Positions 14,860 to 22,426 of a DNA stretch of 29,517 bases are shown piece by piece. Under the pieces are notes generated by a model, which did not search any database, had not been told where the DNA came from, and saw only the letters and a program-made list of their open reading frames with translations. The DNA lies in assembly GCA_007119795.1 (NCBI GenBank), contig SKOZ01000092.1, forward strand, positions 1 through 29,517, given 5' to 3'. A program made the position numbers and the translations under genes. Positions within the stretch are counted from its first letter, which is position 1. Every line of letters starts with the position of its first letter. The DNA is from Planctomycetales bacterium. Lineage in GTDB: Bacteria > Planctomycetota > Planctomycetia > Pirellulales > Thermoguttaceae.

Positions 14860-16677
14860 ATGGACCGATTGTGGATTGCGTCCGCGGTGGCCCTTGCCTT
14901 CCTCGCGGCCGTCGCCTCGACGACGGCCCGGGGAGAGGGTGGATACCCGCCCGCTACGGATCGCGAGGCCCGCATCGAGCGCCTCGTCGAGCAGTTGGGC
15001 GACCCCGACTACCACCGCCGCGAAGCGGCCCAGGCGAAGCTGCTCGAGTTCGGCGTGGAGGCCTTCGAGGCGCTTTCCGCGGCCGAAATGCACCCCGACC
15101 TCGAGGTGGCTCGGCGGGCGGGTTACCTCGTGCATCTGATCCGTGTGGCGTGGGTTGCCGACGACGACCCGCCGGCCGTGCGGCGCGTCATGGAGGGCTA
15201 CGACGCGGAAGACCGCATCGGACGGATCACGCGGATCGGCAGGTTGGCGTCGCTGCCTCACGGGGAGGGCATCGTGGCCCTGTGCCGCCTGGTCCGCTTC
15301 GAGACGTCACCGTATCTCTCCCGACTCGCTGCCGCCGAGGCCCTCCAGCTCCTGGCCACCGACACGGCGGGCCTGTCGCCCCAGGTATCCCGGACGCTGG
15401 GGGCCAGCACGCGGCCCGGGGCCGAGTGGTTGCGGACGTTTCTCGCCTTCTCCGACGATCCTCCGGCGACGCTCGAGGCTTGGGAGCAGATCATCGACCA
15501 GGAACGGACTCTGCTGGTGCGGGCCCCCACCCAGACAAGCCTGGGGGTCCTGCACGTCCTGCTGCGGCAGCAGTTCGCCTGGCTCCGCGAATTGGAGCGG
15601 CGCGACGAGGCGCTCGCCGTGGTCCAGGCCCTGATCGATCTGGAGGAGGGGGATCCCGACCGCTTGTTGGACCTGACCGAATGGCTGATCGATCAGCAGG
15701 AATGGGAGGCACTCGCCGCCGTGGTGCAGCGATTCGGCGAGCAGTTCCGCCGCGACCCCTTCTTGACCTACGCCTTGGCCGACGCCTATCAGCGACAGGG
15801 AGACGCCGATCGCGCCGAGGCCCTGGCCGCGGAGGCCCTCGCTCTCTACCCGGAGAGCGTGCGGGAGCATGCCTACGTCCACCTCGAAGTGGCCAACGCG
15901 CTCCGCCGGCGGGGGCTGTTCCGCTGGGCGGAGAGGGAGTACCGCCACGTGGCCGACTCCCTGCCGCCGGTCAGCAGTGAGGCGCCCTTTTCTTTGGTCC
16001 TCCTGAGCGAGATGCTCCACGACCAGGGCGACCACGAGCGGGCGGCGGAGGTCGTGGCCGAGACGCTGGAACGGATGGAGCGGCACAATGCCACCGAGAG
16101 CAACGCCTTCCTGCACGACTTCAGTCTCACGGCACGCATGTATTATTTCCGTGCCTGCCACTGGCGGGAGGAGGGCGATTGGGCGCGGCACCGCGAGGTG
16201 CTCGAGAAGGCTTTGGCCGCCGATCCCCACGACGTGGAGACCCTGATCGCTCTCTACCGTGTGCCGGACCAGTCCGAGGAGGAACGGAGGCGCGTCCTGG
16301 GGCTCATCGAGGAGGCCGCCGCCAGGCTCCGCGCCCGGATCGCGCAGGCGCCCGACGATTCCATCCCCTACAACGAGCTCGCCTGGCTGATCGGCAACAC
16401 CGAAGGCGACCTGGCCGAGGCCATTCGCCTCTCGAAGCGGTCGTTGGAACTGGCCGGGGAGAGTGCCGCCTACTACGATACCCTCGCGCGGTGCTACTAT
16501 GCTCGGGGCGACCTCGACGAGGCGCTCCGCGTCCAGGCCCGCGCCGTCGAGCTCGAGCCCCACTCCGGGCCCATCGCCGCGCAGATGGAGCTCATCCGCC
16601 GGGCCCACGAGGCCGCCCAGGGAGCCGGCGATTCCGCGGGGCAGTCGGGCGACGAAACCGAACCATCCCTCCCATGA
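14860..16677 (+). CDS. Secreted HEAT/TPR repeat protein
   Basis: A 605-residue protein with a signal peptide (MDRLWIASAVALAFLAAVAS, probable cleavage around residue 24-26). Residues about 35-100 form a HEAT-like unit (LVEQLGDPDYHRREAAQAKL...ARRAGYLVHLI) of the kind common in planctomycete secreted proteins. From about residue 270 onward there are repeated TPR-like helix pairs, such as YALADAYQRQGDADRAEALA and YYDTLARCYYARGDLDEALR, with the final one ending AVELEPHSGP. The role is probably scaffolding or protein-protein contact in the periplasm. The ATG at 14860 has only a weak ribosome-binding site. Its TGA overlaps the next ATG (ATGA at 16674), so it is translationally coupled to the DUF2752 gene. 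No catalytic motif seen. Confidence 0.85.
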   Translation: MDRLWIASAVALAFLAAVASTTARGEGGYPPATDREARIERLVEQLGDPDYHRREAAQAKLLEFGVEAFEALSAAEMHPDLEVARRAGYLVHLIRVAWVADDDPPAVRRVMEGYDAEDRIGRITRIGRLASLPHGEGIVALCRLVRFETSPYLSRLAAAEALQLLATDTAGLSPQVSRTLGASTRPGAEWLRTFLAFSDDPPATLEAWEQIIDQERTLLVRAPTQTSLGVLHVLLRQQFAWLRELERRDEALAVVQALIDLEEGDPDRLLDLTEWLIDQQEWEALAAVVQRFGEQFRRDPFLTYALADAYQRQGDADRAEALAAEALALYPESVREHAYVHLEVANALRRRGLFRWAEREYRHVADSLPPVSSEAPFSLVLLSEMLHDQGDHERAAEVVAETLERMERHNATESNAFLHDFSLTARMYYFRACHWREEGDWARHREVLEKALAADPHDVETLIALYRVPDQSEEERRRVLGLIEEAAARLRARIAQAPDDSIPYNELAWLIGNTEGDLAEAIRLSKRSLELAGESAAYYDTLARCYYARGDLDEALRVQARAVELEPHSGPIAAQMELIRRAHEAAQGAGDSAGQSGDETEPSLP

Positions 16678-17153
16678 CCGCACCCGCCCAGTCCGGCGAA
16701 CCGACGGTTGCGGCAACGGCCGTGGCGGTCGTCGACCGCCGCCGTTACCACCGCAACATCCTCGCCGCGGCGGCCGTCGTTCTGCTGGTGGCGGTGCTCC
16801 TGCACGGAGACGGGATCGGGCCCTTGCGGCTCCCCTGGTTCGACGTGCCGCTGCCGGTCACGTGCAGTTTTCGCAGCGCCACGGGGCTGGACTGCCCGGG
16901 GTGCGGGCTGTCGCGGTCGTTTGTCGCCCTGGCCCGCGGGCGGCCGGGCGACGCCTGGCGGCTCAATCCGGCCGGCCTTCTGTTCTTCGCCTTTTTGCTC
17001 GCCCAGTTTCCCTACCGGCTCTGGCAGCTCCGCCGCCTGGCCCGCGGTCGTCCCGAGGCGAGGCTGCCGCTCCTGGGGTTGCTGCCCTGGCTGCTCCTCG
17101 GGGTCCTGCTCGTCCAATGGCTTCTCCGCAGCCTCCCGCGCCTCGGGTCGTAA
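16674..17153 (+). CDS. DUF2752 membrane protein
   Basis: A 159-residue protein overlapping the upstream TPR gene by ATGA. It has three predicted membrane helices: about 29-45 (NILAAAAVVLLVAVLLHG), 100-116 (NPAGLLFFAFLLAQFPY) and 132-150 (LPLLGLLPWLLLGVLLVQWL). Between the first two is the diagnostic DUF2752 segment CSFRSATGLDCPGCGLSRSF, with CPxCG(L)xR followed by a Gly-rich loop and ALARGRPGDAWRLNPAG. The function of the family is unknown; the cysteines could bind metal or form a disulfide. The tight coupling suggests that it works with the secreted TPR protein. Confidence 0.9.
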   Translation: MTAPAQSGEPTVAATAVAVVDRRRYHRNILAAAAVVLLVAVLLHGDGIGPLRLPWFDVPLPVTCSFRSATGLDCPGCGLSRSFVALARGRPGDAWRLNPAGLLFFAFLLAQFPYRLWQLRRLARGRPEARLPLLGLLPWLLLGVLLVQWLLRSLPRLGS

Positions 17154-17436
17154 CGGTAGCGCCCCCGATTGTCTCAGCCGGTGGAAACGGGCTGCCGTCG
17201 CTATTCCGCGACACATGCGCCATCGTAGCGATGGCGCTACGACCTGTTGCGGCCCCTGCCCCGGCTCGCCCAGTCTTGCCGGAGCCCCAGAAAGCCCCGC
17301 ACCGTAGAAGCGACAGCGCAGACGAACCGGTTCCGGCACGGGAACTGCACGATTCAACCCCGTCGGCGGCCAACCCCGACGCCGACCCGCTACACGCGGC
17401 AGTTGTTCCCGCACACCGTTTTTTCTGGAGGAGGCC
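17154..17436. other. Intergenic region with a 9-bp hairpin
   Basis: No gene seen. A perfect inverted repeat GCGCCATCG-TAG-CGATGGCGC lies at 17217-17237, without a T-run. The region ends in GGAGGAGG just before the His-rich gene, a strong ribosome-binding site. Confidence 0.5.
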
Positions 17437-17829
17437 ATGAGACTCATGATCATCGCGCCGGTCGCCCTGGCGGTCGGTAGTCTTTTCGCTGCGGGCACGG
17501 CGGAGGCCCAATCGCCCGCGGCGGTTCGGGATGCCCAACTCCACATTGCCCACGGCGGCTCCGGCTATGCCGACGTGCTCCATGATGTGAGGCACACCTA
17601 CAGGGGGCGCCATTCAGGCTACCATCCGCGCTCGCGGGGATATCACGGTGGCTACCACCATCGTCACCACCGGCATCACTACCGGCCGCCGGCCTACCAC
17701 CTGCGGCCTCCCGTGGTCGTTCCCCCCCCGGTTCCCGTGTACCCGAGGCACCCCCATTACTATCACTGTCCCCATCGCGGTGGCTTCCATCGCCACGGCC
17801 GCGGCTTCGGCTTCTCGATCACTTTCTAA
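17437..17829 (+). CDS. His/Tyr/Pro-rich secreted protein
   Basis: A 130-residue protein with a clear signal peptide (RLMIIAPVALAVGSLFAAGT, cleavage probably after AEA at about 24). The mature part is very rich in His, Tyr, Arg and Pro: YHGGYHHRHHRHHYRPPAYH in the middle, a Pro/Val stretch, then HPHYYHCPHRGGFHRHGRGF. Such sequence could bind Zn, Cu or Ni, but no family is recognised and metal binding is inferred only from composition. Strong ribosome-binding site GGAGGAGG immediately upstream. A 13-bp palindrome lies 27 bp after the stop. Confidence 0.8.
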   Translation: MRLMIIAPVALAVGSLFAAGTAEAQSPAAVRDAQLHIAHGGSGYADVLHDVRHTYRGRHSGYHPRSRGYHGGYHHRHHRHHYRPPAYHLRPPVVVPPPVPVYPRHPHYYHCPHRGGFHRHGRGFGFSITF

Positions 17830-17855
17830 CTCCTGATCAGGCAAGCCATGGCGCC

Positions 17856-17884
17856 TCGTTCCCAAGCTCGAAGCTTGGGAACGA
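17856..17884. repeat. REP-like palindrome TCGTTCCCAAGCT-CGA-AGCTTGGGAACGA
   Basis: A perfect 13-bp stem with a 3-nt loop, 27 bp after the His-rich gene stop. Palindromes with the core GTTCCCAAGCT...AGCTTGGGAAC are dispersed intergenic repeats in many bacterial genomes, and this looks like one of them. It may also block transcription, though it lacks a T-run. Only one copy is in the window. Confidence 0.7.
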
Positions 17885-18087
17885 AGGCCTGCCAAACGGA
17901 TGTCCTGCTTCACGACTGTTTCGCTCCCTTCGCAGGCAGGAAGTTGGGTGCGCTCCACGCAAAGAGCCTCCCGGAGGCGGCGGAAATCGACTAGACTGAA
18001 GTCAGGGCGCGTCGCCGCTGCGGATTGTCTCTCGCAGCGACCCCGCCGCCCGCCCCTTCTTCCGTCACGCCTCCCCGGAGTCCGCCA

Positions 18088-18663
18088 GTGAGAGTGCAGC
18101 ACCTGGTTCCGTGCCCGTGCGGCCGTAAGGTCCCCGTAGACCCCTCGCAGGCGGGAGAACGCGTGACCTGTGCCTGCGGTGCCGGGATCGACGTGCCCAC
18201 GCTCCTGGAGTTGAAACGTCTGGAGCGGGTCAAGGTGGACGAGCCCGCGCGCCCGGCGCGCCGCTGGGGAGTGCGGCAACGGGTGATGAGCGTCGGAGGA
18301 CTGATCGCCGTCGCCGGGTTGCTCACCGCACTGGGCCTGCTTTTCACTCTCCCTCCCGGGGAGATCACCGACCAGGATCGGGTGGCGCTCCGCGAGCGGG
18401 TCGAGCGGATGACCCTCGCCGAGACGCTCAACGAGTGGGCGGCGCTCTATCGTCTTCCCCCGGAACAGCCCCCGCCCTATCAACAGGTCCGCTTCGCCCG
18501 CCGCCAAGAAAGGATTGCTTATGTATGGCTTGCCGCCGGCGTCTCCCTGCTGGGGATGGCGGTATTCGCCAGCGGTTTTCTGGTTTCCAACGTGTCCGAT
18601 GGACGGAAGTCGCGGACGGGCCGCCCGCCTTCTCCCAGCCGAGGGCGCCAGGCTCCTCGGTGA
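18088..18663 (+). CDS. Membrane protein with N-terminal CxCG metal-binding-like motif
   Basis: A 191-residue protein from GTG 18088, which has GGAG 8 nt upstream (an in-frame TTG at 18025 lacks this). The N-terminus reads LVPCPCGRKVPVDPSQAGER then VTCACGAGIDVP: two CxCG pairs about 19 residues apart, like a short zinc ribbon. This is followed by a basic linker, a membrane helix at about 69-89 (VGGLIAVAGLLTALGLLFTL), a soluble region of about 50 residues, a second helix near 150-170 (YVWLAAGVSLLGMAVFASGF) and a basic tail. I do not recognise a named family. Zinc binding is inferred. Confidence 0.72.
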   Translation: MRVQHLVPCPCGRKVPVDPSQAGERVTCACGAGIDVPTLLELKRLERVKVDEPARPARRWGVRQRVMSVGGLIAVAGLLTALGLLFTLPPGEITDQDRVALRERVERMTLAETLNEWAALYRLPPEQPPPYQQVRFARRQERIAYVWLAAGVSLLGMAVFASGFLVSNVSDGRKSRTGRPPSPSRGRQAPR

Positions 18664-19219
18664 CCGGTTCGGCGGTCCGGCGGCGGTGAGCCGGCGGGTT
18701 GGACAGTCCGGAATAGCCGGCGCGCGAAACGCCTGGCCGTCTACCCGGGCATGTCGCAGGCAGGTGCCACTCGGGCGCGCCCGCTCTCAAGCGACCACTC
18801 TCAAGGGACCGCTCAGGTGGTCGTCTCGGTTGGGGCGCCTTCTCAGAGGACTCTCAGCGTTCTAGCTAATAAGGGTGGCAAGCAAATCACCAGAATGGGG
18901 CTATTTCCAAAAAAACGTATGCAACCTACCATATGATCGGTGTTTGTCTAATTGGCACACGGGCGGTCGCGGGTGGGGGCGCGGCGGGCCGGGGATTGGG
19001 GCGATGCTGACCCGGGTGTCGACGTCTGCGGTTTTCTTGAGAGGAGGCAGACGTGTCCCGGTTCTGCGCGGCAGTCCGCACCGCCAAAGCGCCACGGGAA
19101 ACGGGGGGGCGTGGTGTGGCTTTGTGGGGGGTGGCGGATGTCTGCCGCGGAGCGAGTCGCCTGCTGGCAGCGTCCCCACGTCCTCGATGAGTTCGTCCTA
19201 TTCACCGGGAGCTGCGCCC
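18664..19219. other. 556-bp intergenic region with an AT-richer patch
   Basis: I see no supportable gene. Features: an inverted repeat CGACCAC...GTGGTCG at 18792-18823, and a stretch at about 18855-18960 that is markedly more AT-rich than its surroundings (including a run of seven A at 18910-18916). This patch could hold a promoter for the PEBP gene, but no convincing -35/-10 pair was found. Near the end, GGGAG at 19207-19211 is the ribosome-binding site of the PEBP gene. Confidence 0.4.
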
Positions 19220-19693
19220 ATGGCCATCGAACTAATCAGCTCGGCCTTCGACAACGGAGAGGCGATTCCCCGCCGCTATACGGGCGAGGGCGAAGACTTC
19301 TCACCCCCCCTCCATTGGTCCGGTATTCCTGAGGGGGCCAAGGAGCTCGTCCTGGTCTGCGACGACCCCGATGCCCCCACGCCCCAGCCCTGGGTCCATT
19401 GGGTGATCTACAAGATCCCCCCTACAGTCACCGAGCTGCCCGAGGGGGTGCCCCCCCATTCGCGGCTGAAACTCATACCCGGCGCGCTCCAGGGAAAGAA
19501 CTCCTGGCACACCCTCGGGTACCGCGGACCCATGCCCCCGGCAGACCACGGCCCCCACCGCTACTTCTTTCGTATCTACGCGGTGAAGGCGAAGATGGTG
19601 ATCGAGGCCGGCGCCGAGAAGACGGCGGTGCTCCGGGAGATCTCCAATCATGTCCTCGCCGAGGGGCAGCTCATGGGCACCTACTCGAGATAG
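19220..19693 (+). CDS. YbhB/YbcL family Raf kinase inhibitor-like (PEBP) protein
   Basis: A 157-residue protein of the phosphatidylethanolamine-binding family, bacterial YbhB/YbcL branch; length is normal. Conserved parts: SSAFDNGEAIPRRYTGEGED near the N-terminus, LVCDDPDAPTPQPWVHWVIY (the CDDPDAP...HW motif that builds the anion-binding pocket), and GYRGPMPPADHGPHRYFFRI (GPxPPxxHxxHRYxF). The function in bacteria is unclear; ligand binding rather than catalysis is assumed. I chose ATG 19220, with GGGAG upstream; an ATG at 19187 would add 11 residues. It converges with cinA. No signal peptide. Confidence 0.93.
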   Translation: MAIELISSAFDNGEAIPRRYTGEGEDFSPPLHWSGIPEGAKELVLVCDDPDAPTPQPWVHWVIYKIPPTVTELPEGVPPHSRLKLIPGALQGKNSWHTLGYRGPMPPADHGPHRYFFRIYAVKAKMVIEAGAEKTAVLREISNHVLAEGQLMGTYSR

Positions 19694-19820
19694 ACGGCAG
19701 CCGGGAAATCGGCCACATCGGCGCACGGCGCGGGAGTTCGGCGGGCGGCGCCACGGTGTGGGGGCTGGTTGCGTGGCGGGTTCGACCCGGTGATTCCGAC
19801 GGACCCGGATCCAGGGAGTA

Positions 19821-21065
19821 TCACGGGAGGAGTGCCAGGCGGAGCATGTTCAGCGCCGCCTTCGCGCAGTAGGCCCGCAAGATCGCCGGGTGGCTGGCCA
19901 GGGAGAAGGCTTTGCGTTCCACCCCGGCTTCGCTGGCCAGCGCCACCCATACCGGCGGCGGTTCGGCGGACCGCGGGTCGAGTGGTGGGAAGCGGCCCAC
20001 TGCGAGGCCCCAATCAGTGCCCAGCCGGTGACGGCACGCTGCCGCCATCGCCTCGACCACGAGGCATTCGGCATGGGAGTTGCTAGGCACTTCGTCCGAG
20101 GGGATGTTGAGCAGGCGCCGCCGCGCTGCCTGGCTCGTGGCCACGACGCCGCCCAGGAAGGGATCGCGGAGGGCGGGCGAGCCCCCCAGCCACTCCCCGA
20201 CCAGCCCCGCCGTCCCCCACTCGGCCACCGCCAGCGTGTCGCCTCGCCGGTGGAGCAGCCGCAGAACCACGTCCTGCAGATCGTCGTCCTCCTCGCCGAA
20301 GACGAGCGTTCCCAGATAGTCGTAGATCGTTTGCACCGTCGGCTCCATAGCCGCCAGGCACTCCTCCTCGCTGGCCCCCTCGGCCTGGATGCGCAAGACA
20401 ATCGTCGCCTGTTGGGCACTGATGCCCACGCGAGGCACGCGGTCGCGGCGGATGAGGTCCGGGAGTATCGCCTCGATCTGGCTCTCGCCCGCTCCAAAGC
20501 ACTTGATCCGCCGGTAGCGGACCATCCGGTCGTGTCCGAAGGGCCGCATGGCGGCGGCCACCGAATCGTGCCACATCTCCACCATCTCGGCGGGCACGCC
20601 CGGCAGGGCGACGACGCGGCAGGCGCCGCGCCCCGGGCGGGAAACGTCCACGAGGATACCCGGCGCCGTGCCGCTCGGGTTGCCGATCATCCGGCTGCCC
20701 GCGGGGAACAGCGCCTGCAGGCGGTTTCCTTCGGGCATCTCGCGGCGGCGGCGGGCGAAGATATCCCGGATGTGGGCCAGGGCCTCCTCGTTGAGGACCA
20801 ACTCCCGGCCGGTGGCCTCGGCGAGCGCTTGGCGGGTCAGGTCGTCGGCCGTCGGACCCAGGCCCCCCGTGCTGACTACCACGTCGGCGCGTTCGATGGC
20901 TCGCTGGAAGGCGACCACGCAGTCGGCCAGGTCGTCTCCCACCACGGTGTGAAAGCGGGTGCGGAGCCCCACTTCGGCGAGCCGTCTTGCCAGCCACTGC
21001 GTGTTCGTGTCCAGCGTCTGCCCGCTGAGTATCTCATCGCCGACGGCAATCAGTTCGGCATGCAT
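19821..21065 (-). CDS. cinA: CinA-like protein with degenerate amidase domain
   Basis: A 414-residue CinA homologue of normal length. The N-terminal MoaB/MogA-like domain is intact: ELIAVGDEILSGQTLDTNTQ (4-23), TGGLGPTADD (66-75) and ALPGVPAEM (153-161). The COG1058 domain acts on ADP-ribose or FAD-type substrates in some members. The C-terminal domain normally deamidates nicotinamide mononucleotide through an AES(C/Y/M)TGG motif; here it reads AEWGTAGL (281-288), so Trp replaces the catalytic Ser and Ala the second-last Gly. The later TGxAGPxGG motif is also missing. The N-terminal activity is probably kept and the amidase lost. Divergent from galactokinase. The ATG at 21065 is the only start that fits the family. 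Confidence 0.9.
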   Translation of the reverse strand: MHAELIAVGDEILSGQTLDTNTQWLARRLAEVGLRTRFHTVVGDDLADCVVAFQRAIERADVVVSTGGLGPTADDLTRQALAEATGRELVLNEEALAHIRDIFARRRREMPEGNRLQALFPAGSRMIGNPSGTAPGILVDVSRPGRGACRVVALPGVPAEMVEMWHDSVAAAMRPFGHDRMVRYRRIKCFGAGESQIEAILPDLIRRDRVPRVGISAQQATIVLRIQAEGASEEECLAAMEPTVQTIYDYLGTLVFGEEDDDLQDVVLRLLHRRGDTLAVAEWGTAGLVGEWLGGSPALRDPFLGGVVATSQAARRRLLNIPSDEVPSNSHAECLVVEAMAAACRHRLGTDWGLAVGRFPPLDPRSAEPPPVWVALASEAGVERKAFSLASHPAILRAYCAKAALNMLRLALLP

Positions 21066-21183
21066 GGGGGAAACGTCCTGACGGGGTGCGCGGTAGCGGA
21101 AAAAAAGAAGATGGCATTGTGCCGCGCCGCCATCCGCTTGCCAATGTCGCCCCCGCTTGACCGGCCGCCTGCGGGAGGCCACG

Positions 21184-22395
21184 ATGAATGGGGGTCCCCC
21201 GGCGGTGGTGGGCCTTTCGCAAACCCCGGCCGCAATCTGCCCGATGCCACTGGAGAAGCCCGAGATCGCCGCGCGGTTCCAGGAGCGGTATGGAGCGCCG
21301 CCCCACTGGATCGTCCGCGCGCCCGGCCGTGTCAACCTCATCGGCGAGCATACCGACTACAACGACGGCTTCGTGCTCCCCATGGCCATCGACCGGGCTG
21401 TCTGGATCGCCCTGCGGTCCCGCGAGGACCGCAAGGTGGTGCTCCACGCGGCCGACTTCGGCCGTGGGGGGGAATTCTCCCTCGACGACCTGCGGCGTGG
21501 GCAGCCCGGTTGGCTGGAGTATCTCAAGGGTACGGCGTGGGCGCTCCGCGAGGCCGGCCGCCCCCTGGCCGGCTGGGAGGGAGTCCTGGCCGGCGACGTT
21601 CCCATCGGCGCCGGCCTCTCCTCGTCGGCGGCGCTGGAGGTGGCGGCGGCCCGGGCGTTTGCCGCCGTCGGCGGTCTGGGATGGGACCCGGTCGAGATGG
21701 CCATGCTCTGCCGGCGCGCCGAGAACGAGTGGGTGGGCGTACACTGCGGGATCATGGACCAGCTGATCGCCACGGAAGGCCGGGCGGGGCACGCGGTGCT
21801 CATCGACTGCCGCACACTCCAGTCCCGCCACGTGCCCATGCCGGCCGAGGTGGCGGTCGTCGTGCTCGATACGGGGACACGCCGGGGCCTCGCCGATTCG
21901 GCCTACAACGAGCGCCGGGCCCAGTGCCGCTCCGCCGCCGAGTTCTTCCAGCAGCCGGCGCTCCGCGACGTGGATCTGGATCTCTTCCAGCAGTTATCGG
22001 GCGGCCTCGACGACGTCATCCGCCGCCGCGCCCTGCACGTAATCACCGAGAACGACCGCACGTTGCAGGCGGTCGAGGCCATGAACCGCGGGGATATCGC
22101 GGCGCTGGGCGTGCTCATGCATAAGAGCCACGAATCGCTCCGCGACGATTACGAAGTCTCCAGCCCGGCGCTGGACGCCATCGTCGAGGCCGCCGGCGCC
22201 CACCCGGCGTGTTTCGGGGCGAGGATGACAGGTGGCGGTTTCGGCGGCTGTGCCGTGGCCCTGGTCCGCCAGACCGGTCTCGACGAATTCGTCCCCGCCG
22301 TGACCGAGGAGTATCGGAAGAAGGCCGACCTGGAGGCGACGGTCTATATCTGCTACCCCTCCCAGGGCGCCGAGGTCCTCCCCGGCGGTGAGTGA
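21184..22395 (+). CDS. galK: Galactokinase
   Basis: A 403-residue GHMP-family kinase that phosphorylates galactose at C1 in the Leloir pathway. Motifs in order: galactokinase signature GRVNLIGEHTDYNDGFVLPM (48-67), ATP-binding PIGAGLSSSAALE (140-152), catalytic Asp192 in HCGIMDQ, and the C-terminal GGGFGG (350-355). I chose ATG 21184, which has GGGAGG 5 nt upstream; ATG 21244 would remove a non-conserved 20-residue extension but has no ribosome-binding site. No other Leloir genes are adjacent. The gene ends in a terminator hairpin shared with the 3' end of nagA. Other sugar kinases of the GHMP group are less likely given the full signature. Confidence 0.93.
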   Translation: MNGGPPAVVGLSQTPAAICPMPLEKPEIAARFQERYGAPPHWIVRAPGRVNLIGEHTDYNDGFVLPMAIDRAVWIALRSREDRKVVLHAADFGRGGEFSLDDLRRGQPGWLEYLKGTAWALREAGRPLAGWEGVLAGDVPIGAGLSSSAALEVAAARAFAAVGGLGWDPVEMAMLCRRAENEWVGVHCGIMDQLIATEGRAGHAVLIDCRTLQSRHVPMPAEVAVVVLDTGTRRGLADSAYNERRAQCRSAAEFFQQPALRDVDLDLFQQLSGGLDDVIRRRALHVITENDRTLQAVEAMNRGDIAALGVLMHKSHESLRDDYEVSSPALDAIVEAAGAHPACFGARMTGGGFGGCAVALVRQTGLDEFVPAVTEEYRKKADLEATVYICYPSQGAEVLPGGE

Positions 22396-22406
22396 ACGCC
22401 GCGGGC

Positions 22407-22426
22407 CGGCGGTCTCCCGCCGTTTT
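22407..22426 (+). terminator. Rho-independent terminator after galK
   Basis: CGGCGG-TCTC-CCGCCG (22407-22422), a 6-bp perfect GC stem with a 4-nt loop, followed by TTTT (22423-22426). It begins 12 bp after the galactokinase stop and runs up to the 3' end of convergent nagA. The T-run is short, so efficiency is uncertain. Confidence 0.65.

Noticed and set aside
17217..17237. 9-bp hairpin as a terminator for the DUF2752 gene
   Set aside because: No T-run follows, and a 3-nt loop GC stem alone is weak evidence; recorded only as a hairpin.
19783..19800. GGGTTCGACCC resembling a tRNA T-arm
   Set aside because: The flanking bases do not form a 5-bp T-stem with a standard 7-nt loop, and no acceptor, D or anticodon arm could be assembled around it.
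19890..22124. 744-codon plus-strand frame
   Set aside because: Runs antisense to cinA and then out of frame through galK; no domain recognised.
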